Positions 35,840 through 44,132 of a stretch of DNA of 64,000 nucleotides are shown in pieces. Every line of letters begins with the position of its first letter. Position 1 is the stretch's first letter. The stretch comes from DASVRZ01 sp038228695. Lineage in GTDB: Bacteria > Verrucomicrobiota > Verrucomicrobiia > Chthoniobacterales > DASVRZ01. Position numbers and translations under genes: made by a program. The notes under the pieces are model-generated. The model did no database searches. It had not been told where the DNA came from and worked only from the letters and a program-made list of their open reading frames with translations. The DNA lies in contig JBBRPA010000013.1 in NCBI GenBank assembly GCA_038228695.1, positions 6,836 to 70,835 of the forward strand, given 5' to 3'.

Positions 35840-37669
35840 ATGAGCGACGATCAAAAACCCGCACCCGACACGTCCTTGAACACGCTGGACCTCAAGTTCT
35901 TGCCGTCTTGGTTGAAAGAAGACAGCAGCGCCCCGCCCAATTACGCAAATTTCGATGGCGAAGACCGTCCCTCTGGGCGGGATCGTCGCGACGGACGTAG
36001 CGGTGACCGGCGCGGACCACGCCCCGGCGGACCTTCCCAAGACAAACGCGGCTCGCAGCGCCCCCCGCAAGGCGCACGCCCGGGGCCTGGCGGTCAGCGA
36101 CCTCCGGAAAACCGCGGTCCGCGCCGCTCCGAAGGTGGCCGGCCCGACTCAAAAGGCCCCCGTCGCAGCGGTCCGCCCGATCGGCAGCAAGATCGACGCT
36201 CCGATCAACGCCCAGCGCACCCAGAGGAACGGCCCGCCCACGTCACGGTCAGCTTTTTACCGGAGGAACACGCGCTCGAAAAAGTCACCGAGCAACTCAA
36301 ATCTGCACCAATCGCCTACCCGCTTTTCGGCGTCGCGAAAATGTTTCTGCAACGTCCCGAGCGCCATCATGTCGTCGTAAAGACCCAACCCGGCGCAAAG
36401 CTCTTTAAACTCGAAAGCACGTCGCATCTTTCCACCGACCGCCACCGCTTGGAACTGATCGCCTTCCAGGAATTGTGGAAAAATTATTTCCGCGTCGAAG
36501 TCACCGAAGCCCCAGAGATCAAAGGCAACTTCACCTCGGTCGCCCGGAGCCGCCTGACCGGCAAAGTTTTCGGCCCGACCAGCCACCATTCCTTCCAACC
36601 CGCCCTCCACAAGGAATACGAGGAGCGCTTCAGCCGCCGGATGAGTTTTGCGGAGTATAAGAGCAACCTCGAAACCACGAACAATCCCGAGGCCATCGAG
36701 CTCTGGAAAACCGAATCGCGCCGCGTAGAAAAGTATCATCTGCTGACGGAATCGGAAATCGCCGCCCTGTCCGCGCCTCCCGTCGAAGTATCGGAAACTC
36801 CAGAAACGCCGTCCACTGACGCGACCGCCGATTCCGCAATTTCCGCTCCTGCCGCCGAGGAGAATGGCGAGCCCGTTGTCGAGGATTCTGCGACCGTCGA
36901 AGCCCCTGCCGAAACAGTCGAATCCACGAGCGCCGAGTCGGCACCTGAACCGGAGGCTATCGCCGAGGTCTCCACCGAACTGGAAACCGAACCCACCGCC
37001 GAACCATCCGAAGAACTTGCCGCAACGCCCGCACCATCCGGAAAGTCATTCGCTACTAAAGCCGAAGCCGAGGACCATTTTCGCAAGGAGATTTTACCGA
37101 CTCTGATTGTCGAAGTAGAAACCGAGACGCTCACCGGACCTGCCGCGCGCCATCTCACCGACCGCCGTTTGGGTGCGTCCATTCGCACGGCTTGGGAATC
37201 CGAAAGTCGCTACCCACTCGGCCTCGTCAACGCCATCCGGGTGAAGTTCAACGAGCAAAACCTCCACATCTTCAAATTCAAGAAGAAGGTCCTGCTTATT
37301 TCCTCGCTGAAACCTGCCTATTTGGACGACCGATCGGAGTCCCTCTCGCCTTCCATCAAGACCGTTTTGCAAACCATCCACGCCCAACCCGGAATCGACC
37401 GGAAAGGTCTGGCCGAGAAAATTTTGGGCAACAATGTGGGCGCCACCGAGGACGAAAAACTCTCTCTCAAGCACTCCTTAATCAGTGATCTTTACTGGCT
37501 CGTTCGTCAGGGAAACGTGATCGAGTTTTCAGACGGAACCTTCGATTTGCCGATGGGCCCGAAGGCGCTCCAAGCGGAAGCTGCGGCAGAAGCCAAAGCG
37601 AAAGAAACGCCAGTTCTGCAAGCCGAAACTGCGATTGAATCCACGTCGAACCTCGAACAGGAGCAGTAA
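35840..37669 (+). CDS. Arg/Gly-rich protein with conserved core, unknown function
   Basis: A 609-residue cytoplasmic protein in four parts. Residues about 42-135 are a low-complexity Arg/Gly/Pro/Asp segment with RDRR, RRGPRPGG and RPPQGARPG runs, like RNA-binding RGG tails. Residues about 136-310 are a globular core (HHVVVKTQPGAKLFKLES, LELIAFQELWKNYF). Residues about 312-405 are an acidic Ala/Glu/Pro/Thr/Ser linker. Residues about 406-575 are a helical, winged-helix-like domain (IRVKFNEQNLHIFKFKKKV, SLKHSLISDLYWLVRQGNVI). I do not recognise a named family. RNA or nucleoprotein binding is an inference from the RGG-like tail. The SRPBCC gene follows 22 bases downstream. Confidence 0.75.
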   Translation: MSDDQKPAPDTSLNTLDLKFLPSWLKEDSSAPPNYANFDGEDRPSGRDRRDGRSGDRRGPRPGGPSQDKRGSQRPPQGARPGPGGQRPPENRGPRRSEGGRPDSKGPRRSGPPDRQQDRRSDQRPAHPEERPAHVTVSFLPEEHALEKVTEQLKSAPIAYPLFGVAKMFLQRPERHHVVVKTQPGAKLFKLESTSHLSTDRHRLELIAFQELWKNYFRVEVTEAPEIKGNFTSVARSRLTGKVFGPTSHHSFQPALHKEYEERFSRRMSFAEYKSNLETTNNPEAIELWKTESRRVEKYHLLTESEIAALSAPPVEVSETPETPSTDATADSAISAPAAEENGEPVVEDSATVEAPAETVESTSAESAPEPEAIAEVSTELETEPTAEPSEELAATPAPSGKSFATKAEAEDHFRKEILPTLIVEVETETLTGPAARHLTDRRLGASIRTAWESESRYPLGLVNAIRVKFNEQNLHIFKFKKKVLLISSLKPAYLDDRSESLSPSIKTVLQTIHAQPGIDRKGLAEKILGNNVGATEDEKLSLKHSLISDLYWLVRQGNVIEFSDGTFDLPMGPKALQAEAAAEAKAKETPVLQAETAIESTSNLEQEQ

Positions 37670-37691
37670 GCCGCCTCAAACGACTTCACCG

Positions 37692-38141
37692 ATGCCTGTC
37701 TTCGAACGCGTGACCGAACTGGCAGCCGTTCCAGAGGAGGTTTTCACCTTCCACGAAAACCCTCAGAACATCCGCAAAATCAGCCCGTTTTTTCTTCACG
37801 TCGTTGAAGTTATGGCAAGCCCCGAGGCCAAAATCAATGACGTGTTCACGCTCCGCCTCCGCATCTTCGGCTGGCCTCTGACTTGGACAGGGAAATGGGC
37901 TGAAGTCCAAAACCCGACGCTCCTGATCGACACGGCATCGCTGTTTCCATTTCGCAAATGGCGTCACGAACATCATTTCGAGGAGATTTCAGGCGGAACC
38001 AGGATGCGCGATGTGGTGACCTATGAACTTCCCTTCGGCTGGCTCGGGCGGGTTTTGGCCAGCACGGTTTTCCGACTGCAACTGATCATCATGTTTGCCG
38101 GACGACACAGCGCCACGAGAGCGTATTTCGCCCGCCGGTGA
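37692..38141 (+). CDS. SRPBCC (START-like) family protein
   Basis: A 149-residue protein of the helix-grip fold. It starts MPVFERVTELAAVPEEVFTF, followed by HENPQNIRKISPF, the usual start of a polyketide-cyclase or dehydrase-like SRPBCC domain with a hydrophobic cavity. RMRDVVTYELPFGWLGRVL near the C-terminus is the conserved final strand and helix (compare DxxxYelPfG in this family). The ligand is unknown. The start at 37692 is preferred to upstream in-frame ATGs, which add a non-conserved basic stretch. It is convergent with recQ, with only six bases between the stop codons. Confidence 0.85.
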   Translation: MPVFERVTELAAVPEEVFTFHENPQNIRKISPFFLHVVEVMASPEAKINDVFTLRLRIFGWPLTWTGKWAEVQNPTLLIDTASLFPFRKWRHEHHFEEISGGTRMRDVVTYELPFGWLGRVLASTVFRLQLIIMFAGRHSATRAYFARR

Positions 38142-38147
38142 TCGGCT

Positions 38148-40244
38148 TCAGTTCTCCTCCAAGTGGGCGCTGATTGCCTTGAGAAAGCGCGGCAGAACGG
38201 TTTCCGCCTTCACCGGACCCACGCCTTTGATCCGCAGCGCCGCCTCAGCCGTTCGCGGCTTCAATCGGGAAAATGCTTCGAGCACCACATCCGCAAAAAT
38301 CACATACGACGGAACCTTGTTTTCCTCCGCCAAATCCGCCCGGACCCGCTTCAAGCTGGCCAGCAAATCGTGGTCAACCGGAATAGCTAGCGCCCCTGCG
38401 GGATCGCCCACTGCGAGTTCCATCGTCTCGGGCCAGCGCAACGTGTAATCGCGCTCGCCTTTCATGACCTGCCCTCCAAACGGAGTCAGCGTTAGGAGCG
38501 GATACGGCCCGCCCGTGGCCAGCACCAATCCGCTCTCCTGCAGACTGCGAAAAAGCTCGTTGAGATAGGCCGCCCCGTGAGATTTGAGTAATCCGTGGGT
38601 AGAAAGTCGGTCCAGCCCCGCGCCAAGAATTTCCCGGGAACGGCTCCCCAGCAGCGTCTGCACGATCCGACCTTTGCCGTAGCGCGCCTGCCAATCACCG
38701 CCGACAAGCTGACTCATCCGGGCCACGCCGCTAAGGGCTTTTTGGACAAGAACCGCCTCAAACTCCGTCGGCCCTCGCGCCCCAGAACGGTCGTCGGAGC
38801 TGCAAATATCGCAGTTACCGCAACGGGTCGCCCCTTCGTCGCCGAAATACTCGAGGATCATCTCCTGCCGACAACGGCGGCCGTAGCATAAATCCACCAT
38901 CGCCCGCAGTTTTTCGCGGTCGCGCTTTTCTTTCTCCTTGAGCGGCTCGAAATCGATTTTTAACTCCCGCGCGCTACGCTCCTTCTGCAGCACGCGAGTC
39001 CCCCGCACGCGCTGGCCCGGCACGTCAAACCGCTCGATCGCGCCCGCCCGGTCGAGCACGGAAAGCGCCGATCCGACCGACATTTCGTTCACGTCCTCGC
39101 CCACCGCCTCCGCAATCTCGCGAATCGGTTTCATGATCACTCCCTCGGCGTCGCACAAACCACGTAGCCGCTCGTAAACGTCCAAAATCAATTTCGACGA
39201 CGGATTACTGCCTTCGATGAAAAAATCCTGCACTCGCGTGTCGGCGAAGTTGAAGAATAACTCGCAAACCGCCGGTTCCCCGTCGCGGCCAGCGCGGCCT
39301 GCTTCCTGATAGTAGGCCTCGACGCTGCCTGGAAGCTCGAAATGCGCTACGAAACGGATGTCCGAGCGGTCGATTCCCATTCCAAAAGCGTTCGTCGCGA
39401 TCGCGAGATCCGCCTTTCCATCGACGAACTGATTTTGCGCCTCGGTGCGCGCCTCATCGCCTAGGCCGCCGTGGTAAACGACCAGTTTGACGCCTTTTCC
39501 CTGCAACTCGGCCGCCACCGCTTCGACGCGTTTGCGAGTCGCGCAATAAACCACTCCGGTGCGGTGCTCGGCGATGAGCGCTTTTAGCCGATCGTATTTC
39601 TGCGCCTCGGAAGTCGTGTGCGTAATCCCAAAACGGAGGTTAGGCCGGGCAAAACCAGCGACAAATTCAACCGGATCGCGCAGTTTCAGTCGTTGCAGAA
39701 TGTCCGCCCGAACGACCGGCGTGGCCGTCGCAGTGAAAGCGGCCGCCTGAGGATGACCGAGTTCCTCGAGGACGTTCCCGAGCCGAAAATAATCGGGGCG
39801 GAAATCATGGCCCCACATGGAAAGACAATGCGCCTCATCGACTGCGAACAGCGCAATCTTGATTCCCGCCAACGTCCGCATGAACGCCTGGCTGCGAAAT
39901 CGCTCCGGAGCGATGTAAACCAGCTTGTAGCGCCCCTGCTCCATTCCGCGCATGACTTCGCGCTGACCTTCGAGCGAGAGCGAACTGTTGATCAGCGCCG
40001 CCGGAATCCCCTTGTCGGCAAGCCCATCGACCTGATCCTTCATCAGCGCGATCAAAGGCGAAACCACAATCGTCACGCCTTCGAGCAACATCGCCGGCAA
40101 TTGGAAACAGAGCGACTTGCCGCCGCCCGTCGGCATGACCGTTAAAACGTCTTTCCCGTCGAGGATGGCGCGAACAACCGACTCCTGGGCATCGAGAAAT
40201 TCCCGAAACCCGAAATGTTTTTCTAAAGCAGCGCGCGCATCCAC
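38148..40244 (-). CDS. recQ: ATP-dependent DNA helicase RecQ
   Basis: A 698-residue protein. VMPTGGGKSLCFQLP (about 36-50) is Walker A and FAVDEAHCLSMWGHDFRP (about 135-152) the DEAH box with aromatic-rich loop. CYGRRCRQEMILEYFGDE with TRCGNCDIC (about 450-480) is the zinc-binding RecQ-CT. A winged helix and an HRDC domain at the end (LLASLKRVRADLAEENKVP) complete the bacterial RecQ layout. It unwinds forks and joints 3' to 5' for recombination repair. Length is slightly above the E. coli enzyme (609), mostly in the winged-helix/HRDC linker. It is not in an obvious operon. Confidence 0.95.
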   Translation of the reverse strand: MDARAALEKHFGFREFLDAQESVVRAILDGKDVLTVMPTGGGKSLCFQLPAMLLEGVTIVVSPLIALMKDQVDGLADKGIPAALINSSLSLEGQREVMRGMEQGRYKLVYIAPERFRSQAFMRTLAGIKIALFAVDEAHCLSMWGHDFRPDYFRLGNVLEELGHPQAAAFTATATPVVRADILQRLKLRDPVEFVAGFARPNLRFGITHTTSEAQKYDRLKALIAEHRTGVVYCATRKRVEAVAAELQGKGVKLVVYHGGLGDEARTEAQNQFVDGKADLAIATNAFGMGIDRSDIRFVAHFELPGSVEAYYQEAGRAGRDGEPAVCELFFNFADTRVQDFFIEGSNPSSKLILDVYERLRGLCDAEGVIMKPIREIAEAVGEDVNEMSVGSALSVLDRAGAIERFDVPGQRVRGTRVLQKERSARELKIDFEPLKEKEKRDREKLRAMVDLCYGRRCRQEMILEYFGDEGATRCGNCDICSSDDRSGARGPTEFEAVLVQKALSGVARMSQLVGGDWQARYGKGRIVQTLLGSRSREILGAGLDRLSTHGLLKSHGAAYLNELFRSLQESGLVLATGGPYPLLTLTPFGGQVMKGERDYTLRWPETMELAVGDPAGALAIPVDHDLLASLKRVRADLAEENKVPSYVIFADVVLEAFSRLKPRTAEAALRIKGVGPVKAETVLPRFLKAISAHLEEN

Positions 40245-40342
40245 CGGACGCTCACTTTTTCTGAATCAACCGACCGACGCAAGGCGCGATTCCTCGGAAA
40301 CGGCCAGAATCGGATAATCGGTGTAGCCTTCCGTTCTGCCGT

Positions 40343-40468
40343 CTAGCATTTCGATTCTTTTTTACAGCACGACATCTTTTCCGAGGATGTGTCGCATTTT
40401 TTGCCCCCGGTGGCGCAACCAGAAAGTGTCAGGGCAACGAGAGTGGTCAAGAGAGCGAGTTTTTTCAT
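40343..40468 (-). CDS. Tiny Cys-rich lipoprotein
   Basis: A 41-residue protein from ATG at 40468. MKKLALLTTLVALTLSGC is a complete lipoprotein signal with lipobox LSGC (Cys18). The mature peptide is ATGGKKCDTSSEKMSCCKK followed by ESKC: 23 residues with four Cys besides the lipidated one. Such short lipid-anchored peptides may bind metals or stabilise the envelope (like entericidin); neither is shown. It lies 14 bases downstream of the PHP-family gene on the same strand and could be cotranscribed. The region 40245-40342 downstream holds no gene. Confidence 0.65.
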   Translation of the reverse strand: MKKLALLTTLVALTLSGCATGGKKCDTSSEKMSCCKKESKC

Positions 40469-40482
40469 GATCTTACCAACCG

Positions 40483-41337
40483 TTATGAAGCTCCCGGTGT
40501 CAAGGATAGTGCTCCGGCTAGGCAGATACTTTCCAAGGCGCGGGAAATTTCGACCTCTTGGCGTTTGCGGTTCAGGAAAAAACTAACCTTGCTGTAGCCC
40601 GCTGCCTGCAAAAGACCCAGCGCGGCCGGATACTCCGCCCCGACGCGATCCGGACGATGAGCGTCCGCTCCGATCACGACCGGGATTTGGCGTAGCGCCA
40701 TTTCCGCGAGAATCTCGGGACCAGGATTCATCTCGGGAATCGTTTTGAGCAGACCGGAGGTGTTCAGTTCCATCGCGCAGCCGGTGACGGCGATGCGGTC
40801 GAGAGCGCGTTGGATATCCGGCAGAATCCGTTCGATCTGCCATTCCTTTGACGACTCGTTTTTGACGAGATCCGGATGAGAAATCGTGTCAAAAAGTCCG
40901 GTCTCAGCCGCGAGCGCGAGGTGGTCGAAATACGTTTGCTGATACGCAAACCACGAACCTGTGAAAAACCGCCCGCGATATTCCTTCACCTGCGTGTGCA
41001 CCGAACCCAGGACGTGATGAAACTCCGCACGTTGGAGCAGTTTTTCGACATCGGATTCGAGGCCGGGCGCAAAATCGCACTCGATCCCAAGACGGACATC
41101 GACCCGTCCTTGCCAAGCATCCCGAGCCTGCGCGACGAGTGCCAGATAGTCCTCAAATTGATCCTCCCGCATTCGGACGTGCGCCGAGTAACCATGCGGA
41201 ATCGGATTATGGCAGGTCACGATGATGCCACGGAGATTTTTCCGCTCCGCTTCGGCCGCATACTCACCTGGTTCCCCGAAGGCATGCTTACACAACGGCG
41301 TGTGCATGTGGCTTTCGTAAAGAAGCGGTTCGGGCAT
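40483..41337 (-). CDS. PHP-domain phosphatase, histidinol-phosphatase (HisJ) type
   Basis: A 284-residue PHP-fold metallophosphoesterase. YESHMHTPLCKHAFGEPGEY (about 7-26) holds the HxH metal motif, and LRGIIVTCHNPIPHG (about 36-50), GIECDFAPG (about 84-92), VLGSVHT (about 109-115), ISHPDLVK and IGADAHRPDRVG supply the remaining ligands. The pattern is that of the Bacillus-type HisJ/HisK histidinol phosphatase, the penultimate step of histidine synthesis; other phosphoester substrates cannot be excluded. The gene-less inverted-repeat element lies 14 bases upstream of its start, between it and ilvD. Confidence 0.88.
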   Translation of the reverse strand: MPEPLLYESHMHTPLCKHAFGEPGEYAAEAERKNLRGIIVTCHNPIPHGYSAHVRMREDQFEDYLALVAQARDAWQGRVDVRLGIECDFAPGLESDVEKLLQRAEFHHVLGSVHTQVKEYRGRFFTGSWFAYQQTYFDHLALAAETGLFDTISHPDLVKNESSKEWQIERILPDIQRALDRIAVTGCAMELNTSGLLKTIPEMNPGPEILAEMALRQIPVVIGADAHRPDRVGAEYPAALGLLQAAGYSKVSFFLNRKRQEVEISRALESICLAGALSLTPGAS

Positions 41338-41351
41338 GGAAGGGCTATTTT

Positions 41352-41381
41352 AACCTCGAATGGACACGAATAAACACGAAT
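41352..41381 (+). repeat. Left arm of the gene-less element
   Basis: AACC, TCGAATGGAC, ACGAATAAAC, ACGAAT. Compared with 29957-29986 it differs at base 5 (T for A) and at two adjacent bases in the third unit (AA for GG). Confidence 0.85.
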
Positions 41382-41460
41382 AGAAGAAGAAATAAGCCAA
41401 AAACGAGATCGATTTGGGTCTGACTCGAAGGCCAACAATCAGTTTAACTCCCCTTTTTAA

Positions 41461-41490
41461 ATTTGTGTCCATTCGTGTCCATTCGTGGTT
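41461..41490 (-). repeat. Right arm of the gene-less element
   Basis: ATTTGTGTCC, ATTCGTGTCC, ATTCGTGGTT. It is identical to 30408-30437 except for one T in place of C in the first unit. Confidence 0.88.
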
Positions 41491-41496
41491 AAAAAA

Positions 41497-43218
41497 TCAC
41501 AAATCCAAGTCGGTCACCGCTCCGAGCGAAGCGGTGCTAACCATCTTCGCGTATTTGGCGAGGACACCTTTTTTGTAACGCGGCGCAGGTGCCTTCCAGT
41601 TCGCGCGCCGTTTTGCCAGTTCCTCGTCGGAGATGTTCACGTTAATCTCGCGCGTCTCCGCGTCGATCGTGATCCTGTCGCCGTTTTCGATCAGCGCGAT
41701 ATTGCCTCCGACATACGCCTCGGGCGTCACATGGCCGACCACGAAACCGTGACTACCACCAGAAAAACGTCCATCGGTTAGGAGCGCGACGGTTTTGCCG
41801 AGACCACGGCCCATCACAGCGGAAGTCGGCCCGAGCATTTCGCGCATCCCGGGACCACCCTTTGGCCCTTCGTAGCGAATCACGATCACATCACCCGCAA
41901 CCACGGTTCCATCGAGAATACTCTGCATACCCGCTTCCTCGCTTTCAAAAACCCGGGCCGTCCCAGTGAAGAGCAATCCTTCCTTGCCAGAGATTTTCGC
42001 CACCGCGCCCTCAGTCGCAAGATTCCCATAGAGAATAACGAGGTGACTGTCCTTCTTGATCGGGTCGCTGAGGGGCCGGATGATCGTTTGCCCTTCGGGA
42101 TAAGGCGCGACATTGGCGAGATTTTCGGCCACGGTTTTGCCCGTCACGGTTAGGCAATCGCCGTGCAACAGACCCGCGTCGAGCAGAGTTTTCATGAGCG
42201 GCGTAATGCCCCCGATGGCGGCCAGTTGCGACATGAGATATTTCCCACTTGGCTTCAAGTCTGCGAGCACCGGAACGCGCTTCCCGATTTCGGTGAAGTC
42301 GTCGATCTTCAGCGCGACACCTGCCGAATGCGCCATCGCTAGCAAATGCATGACCGCATTGGTCGAGCCACCAAGGGAAATGACCACCGTGATCGCATTC
42401 TCAAACGCTTTCCGCGTCATAATGTCGAGCGGACGGATGCCGCGTTTCAGCAACTCCACCACGGCCGCCCCTGCATTCGCGCAATCGGCCATTTTCGCTG
42501 GAGAAATCGCCGCCTGCGCCGAGCTGTTGGGCAAGCTCATGCCGAGCGCCTCAATCGCCGAGGCCATCGTGTTCGCTGTATACATACCGCCGCAGGAACC
42601 CGCGCCCGGAATCGCTTTCGACTCAATCTCATGGAACTCCTCGCGCGTGATTTTGCCATTCGCATGCGCACCGACCGCCTCGAAGACCGACACCACGTCG
42701 AGCAGACGCTCCGTCTTTTGCCCCTCCAAAATCCCGGTGATGCAACCCGGTAAAATCGTGCCGCCATAGACGAAGACCGCCGGACGATTCAACCGCGCCA
42801 TCGCCATGATGCAGGCCGGCATATTCTTATCGCAACCACCCACCGCCACCACCCCGTCAAAGCCTTCGCAGCCCACCACCGTCTCGATGCTGTCGGCGAT
42901 GACCTCGCGCGACACCAGCGAATATTTCATCCCCTCCGTCCCCATTGAGATCCCGTCGGAGATCGTGATCGTATTAAAAATAACCGATTTCCCACCTGCC
43001 GCATCGACGCCTTTACCGGCTTCGATGGCTAGCTTGTCGATATGCATGTTGCAGGGCGTCACCATGCTCCAAGTCGAGGCGATGCCGATCTGCGACTTTG
43101 CAAAATCCTCCTGCTTGAAGCCGACTGCGTAAAGCATGGCGCGCGACGGGGCGCGTTGATCGCCATCGAGCATGACGGAAGAATGGGGACGTGGAGAGGT
43201 GTTTTTCGGGTCGGACAT
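41497..43218 (-). CDS. ilvD: Dihydroxy-acid dehydratase
   Basis: A 573-residue protein of normal length. VAVGGCDKNMPACIMAMARL (in two parts near 115-135) and GSCGGMYTANTMASAIEALG (near 185-205) hold the Fe-S cysteines, and DGRFSGGSHGFVVGHVTPEA near residue 465 is the second IlvD/Edd signature. It dehydrates dihydroxy-isovalerate and dihydroxy-methylvalerate in valine and isoleucine synthesis. MSDPKNTSPRPHSS at 43218 is taken as the start; the ATG 27 bases further up is less likely. leuA, another branched-chain gene, lies 0.9 kb away on the same strand beyond a toxin-antitoxin pair. Confidence 0.95.
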   Translation of the reverse strand: MSDPKNTSPRPHSSVMLDGDQRAPSRAMLYAVGFKQEDFAKSQIGIASTWSMVTPCNMHIDKLAIEAGKGVDAAGGKSVIFNTITISDGISMGTEGMKYSLVSREVIADSIETVVGCEGFDGVVAVGGCDKNMPACIMAMARLNRPAVFVYGGTILPGCITGILEGQKTERLLDVVSVFEAVGAHANGKITREEFHEIESKAIPGAGSCGGMYTANTMASAIEALGMSLPNSSAQAAISPAKMADCANAGAAVVELLKRGIRPLDIMTRKAFENAITVVISLGGSTNAVMHLLAMAHSAGVALKIDDFTEIGKRVPVLADLKPSGKYLMSQLAAIGGITPLMKTLLDAGLLHGDCLTVTGKTVAENLANVAPYPEGQTIIRPLSDPIKKDSHLVILYGNLATEGAVAKISGKEGLLFTGTARVFESEEAGMQSILDGTVVAGDVIVIRYEGPKGGPGMREMLGPTSAVMGRGLGKTVALLTDGRFSGGSHGFVVGHVTPEAYVGGNIALIENGDRITIDAETREINVNISDEELAKRRANWKAPAPRYKKGVLAKYAKMVSTASLGAVTDLDL

Positions 43219-43497
43219 AGGAAAGAAAGGTGTAAATCGCGCCACGAATTATGGCAAATGGGAAATGGCTATCCGAGCTTGAGCCCATTGTTACCAAACC
43301 GGAGTTTCCGAAGGAGGGATAATGGCGAATTACCGATGCTGTTGGTAGGTGGCTTCCGCTTGAAAGCCGATAACATCGACGGTTCCGGCGATTTCATTTT
43401 GAAGGAGGGGCCCGTGTTTTCCACCATCCGCGTGTCTTCCGGTTGCGCGGCACGCTCTTTTATCAAACCACCGTTCGAGTGAACTGTGGAATCTCGT
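43219..43497. other. 279-base intergenic region without a recognised gene
   Basis: Open frames exist on both strands (43269-43508 minus; the 3' part of a plus-strand frame ending 43482), but neither has a plausible start with a ribosome-binding site and neither resembles a known protein. The minus frame runs into the toxin gene's stop region. It presumably holds the ilvD promoter; I see no clear boxes, attenuator or T-box. Confidence 0.4.
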
Positions 43498-43779
43498 TTA
43501 TTCCCCAAGCCGGGTTTGGAAAACTTCGTAAATCCATTGGCGCGGCCCCGCGAAGATGCAGGTGGTGGTCGGGATGCCTTCGATCATTTCATACTCGAAA
43601 ATGACGCGGTGCGACCCGACCCGAAGCCGATGGAAGCCCTCCAGATTGTCGACGAGGGATTTGATGTCGCCACGTTCTCTAGCCAAGCCTTTGATCGCCA
43701 GAGAGAGGGCGCGCCGGGGTTGGGGAGGCAGCGTGCGCAGGTAGTCGAACACGGCCTGTTGCAGCCGCACCCGCCTCAT
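43498..43779 (-). CDS. Type II toxin, RelE/ParE superfamily
   Basis: A 93-residue basic protein with the RelE/ParE layout: two N-terminal helices (QAVFDYLRTLPPQPRRALSL), then the strand block LEGFHRLRVGSHRVIFEYEM (about 46-65), where GFHRLRVG-x-HRVIFEY is the conserved core, and a final FAGPRQWIYEVF. Family members cut mRNA at the ribosome or poison gyrase; which one is not evident here. The start overlaps the antitoxin stop by four bases (ATGA), the usual arrangement with antitoxin first. Confidence 0.88.
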   Translation of the reverse strand: MRRVRLQQAVFDYLRTLPPQPRRALSLAIKGLARERGDIKSLVDNLEGFHRLRVGSHRVIFEYEMIEGIPTTTCIFAGPRQWIYEVFQTRLGE

Positions 43780-44024
43780 AGGGTGTCGAGCACGGAGACG
43801 TCGTGGTAGATGCCGCGTCCTTCGCGATGGGCGCGGATGGCTTTCATGGCCTCGGGATCAGCGAGGATTTCCATGGTCTCAGCGATCGCTTCCAATCTCT
43901 CGATCGAAAGCATCACCGCGACGGCTTTTCCCTGCTTGGTAATGGTGACGGGATGATCGGCGACTTCTTGGACAACGATCGAGAATTTTTGCTGCGCGTT
44001 TTTGATGGTGTAGGAATCGGGCAC
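43776..44024 (-). CDS. Type II antitoxin, Phd/YefM family
   Basis: An 82-residue protein. SYTIKNAQQKFSIVVQEVAD (about 4-23), then HPVTITKQGKAVAVMLSIERLE (in two parts, about 24-45), is the Phd/YefM DNA-binding domain. The C-terminal REGRGIYHDVSVLDTL tail would wrap the toxin. It neutralises the overlapping RelE/ParE toxin and should autorepress the pair. It lies downstream of the leuA terminator, so it must have its own promoter, in 44025-44050. Confidence 0.88.
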   Translation of the reverse strand: MPDSYTIKNAQQKFSIVVQEVADHPVTITKQGKAVAVMLSIERLEAIAETMEILADPEAMKAIRAHREGRGIYHDVSVLDTL

Positions 44025-44049
44025 GCTTGCTATGTATGCCCTTTTTTCG

Positions 44050-44080
44050 GAAAAAGGAAGAGATATTAGAGGCTCTTCCC
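44050..44080 (-). terminator. Intrinsic terminator of leuA
   Basis: On the minus strand GGAAGAG (44079-44073) and CTCTTCC (44062-44056) form a perfect 7-bp stem with a 10-base loop, followed immediately by TTTTT (44055-44051). It lies 53 bases past the leuA stop and separates leuA from the toxin-antitoxin pair. Confidence 0.8.
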
Positions 44081-44132
44081 TTTTGGGGTCAGGCCAACGT
44101 AGAGCCTGTCGCTCGATGGGGCTTACACGCGG

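Larger units (their letters stand above)
41352..41490. mobile_element. 139-bp gene-less inverted-repeat element (MITE-like), same repeat family
   Basis: The left arm 41352-41381 and right arm 41461-41490 match the 30-bp repeats of the GxxExxY unit (left arm three changes, right arm one) in the same head-to-head arrangement, again bounded by AACC and GGTT. The 79-base interior has no usable reading frame and does not resemble the GxxExxY gene. Like the first copy it lies cleanly between two leftward genes, ilvD and the PHP phosphatase. I infer a non-autonomous member of the family. It could alternatively act as a transcribed long-stem hairpin. Confidence 0.6.

Noticed and set aside
41382..41460. 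Interior of the gene-less element as a deletion remnant of the GxxExxY gene
   Set aside because: I could not find matching stretches between this 79-base interior and the GxxExxY gene beyond the repeats.
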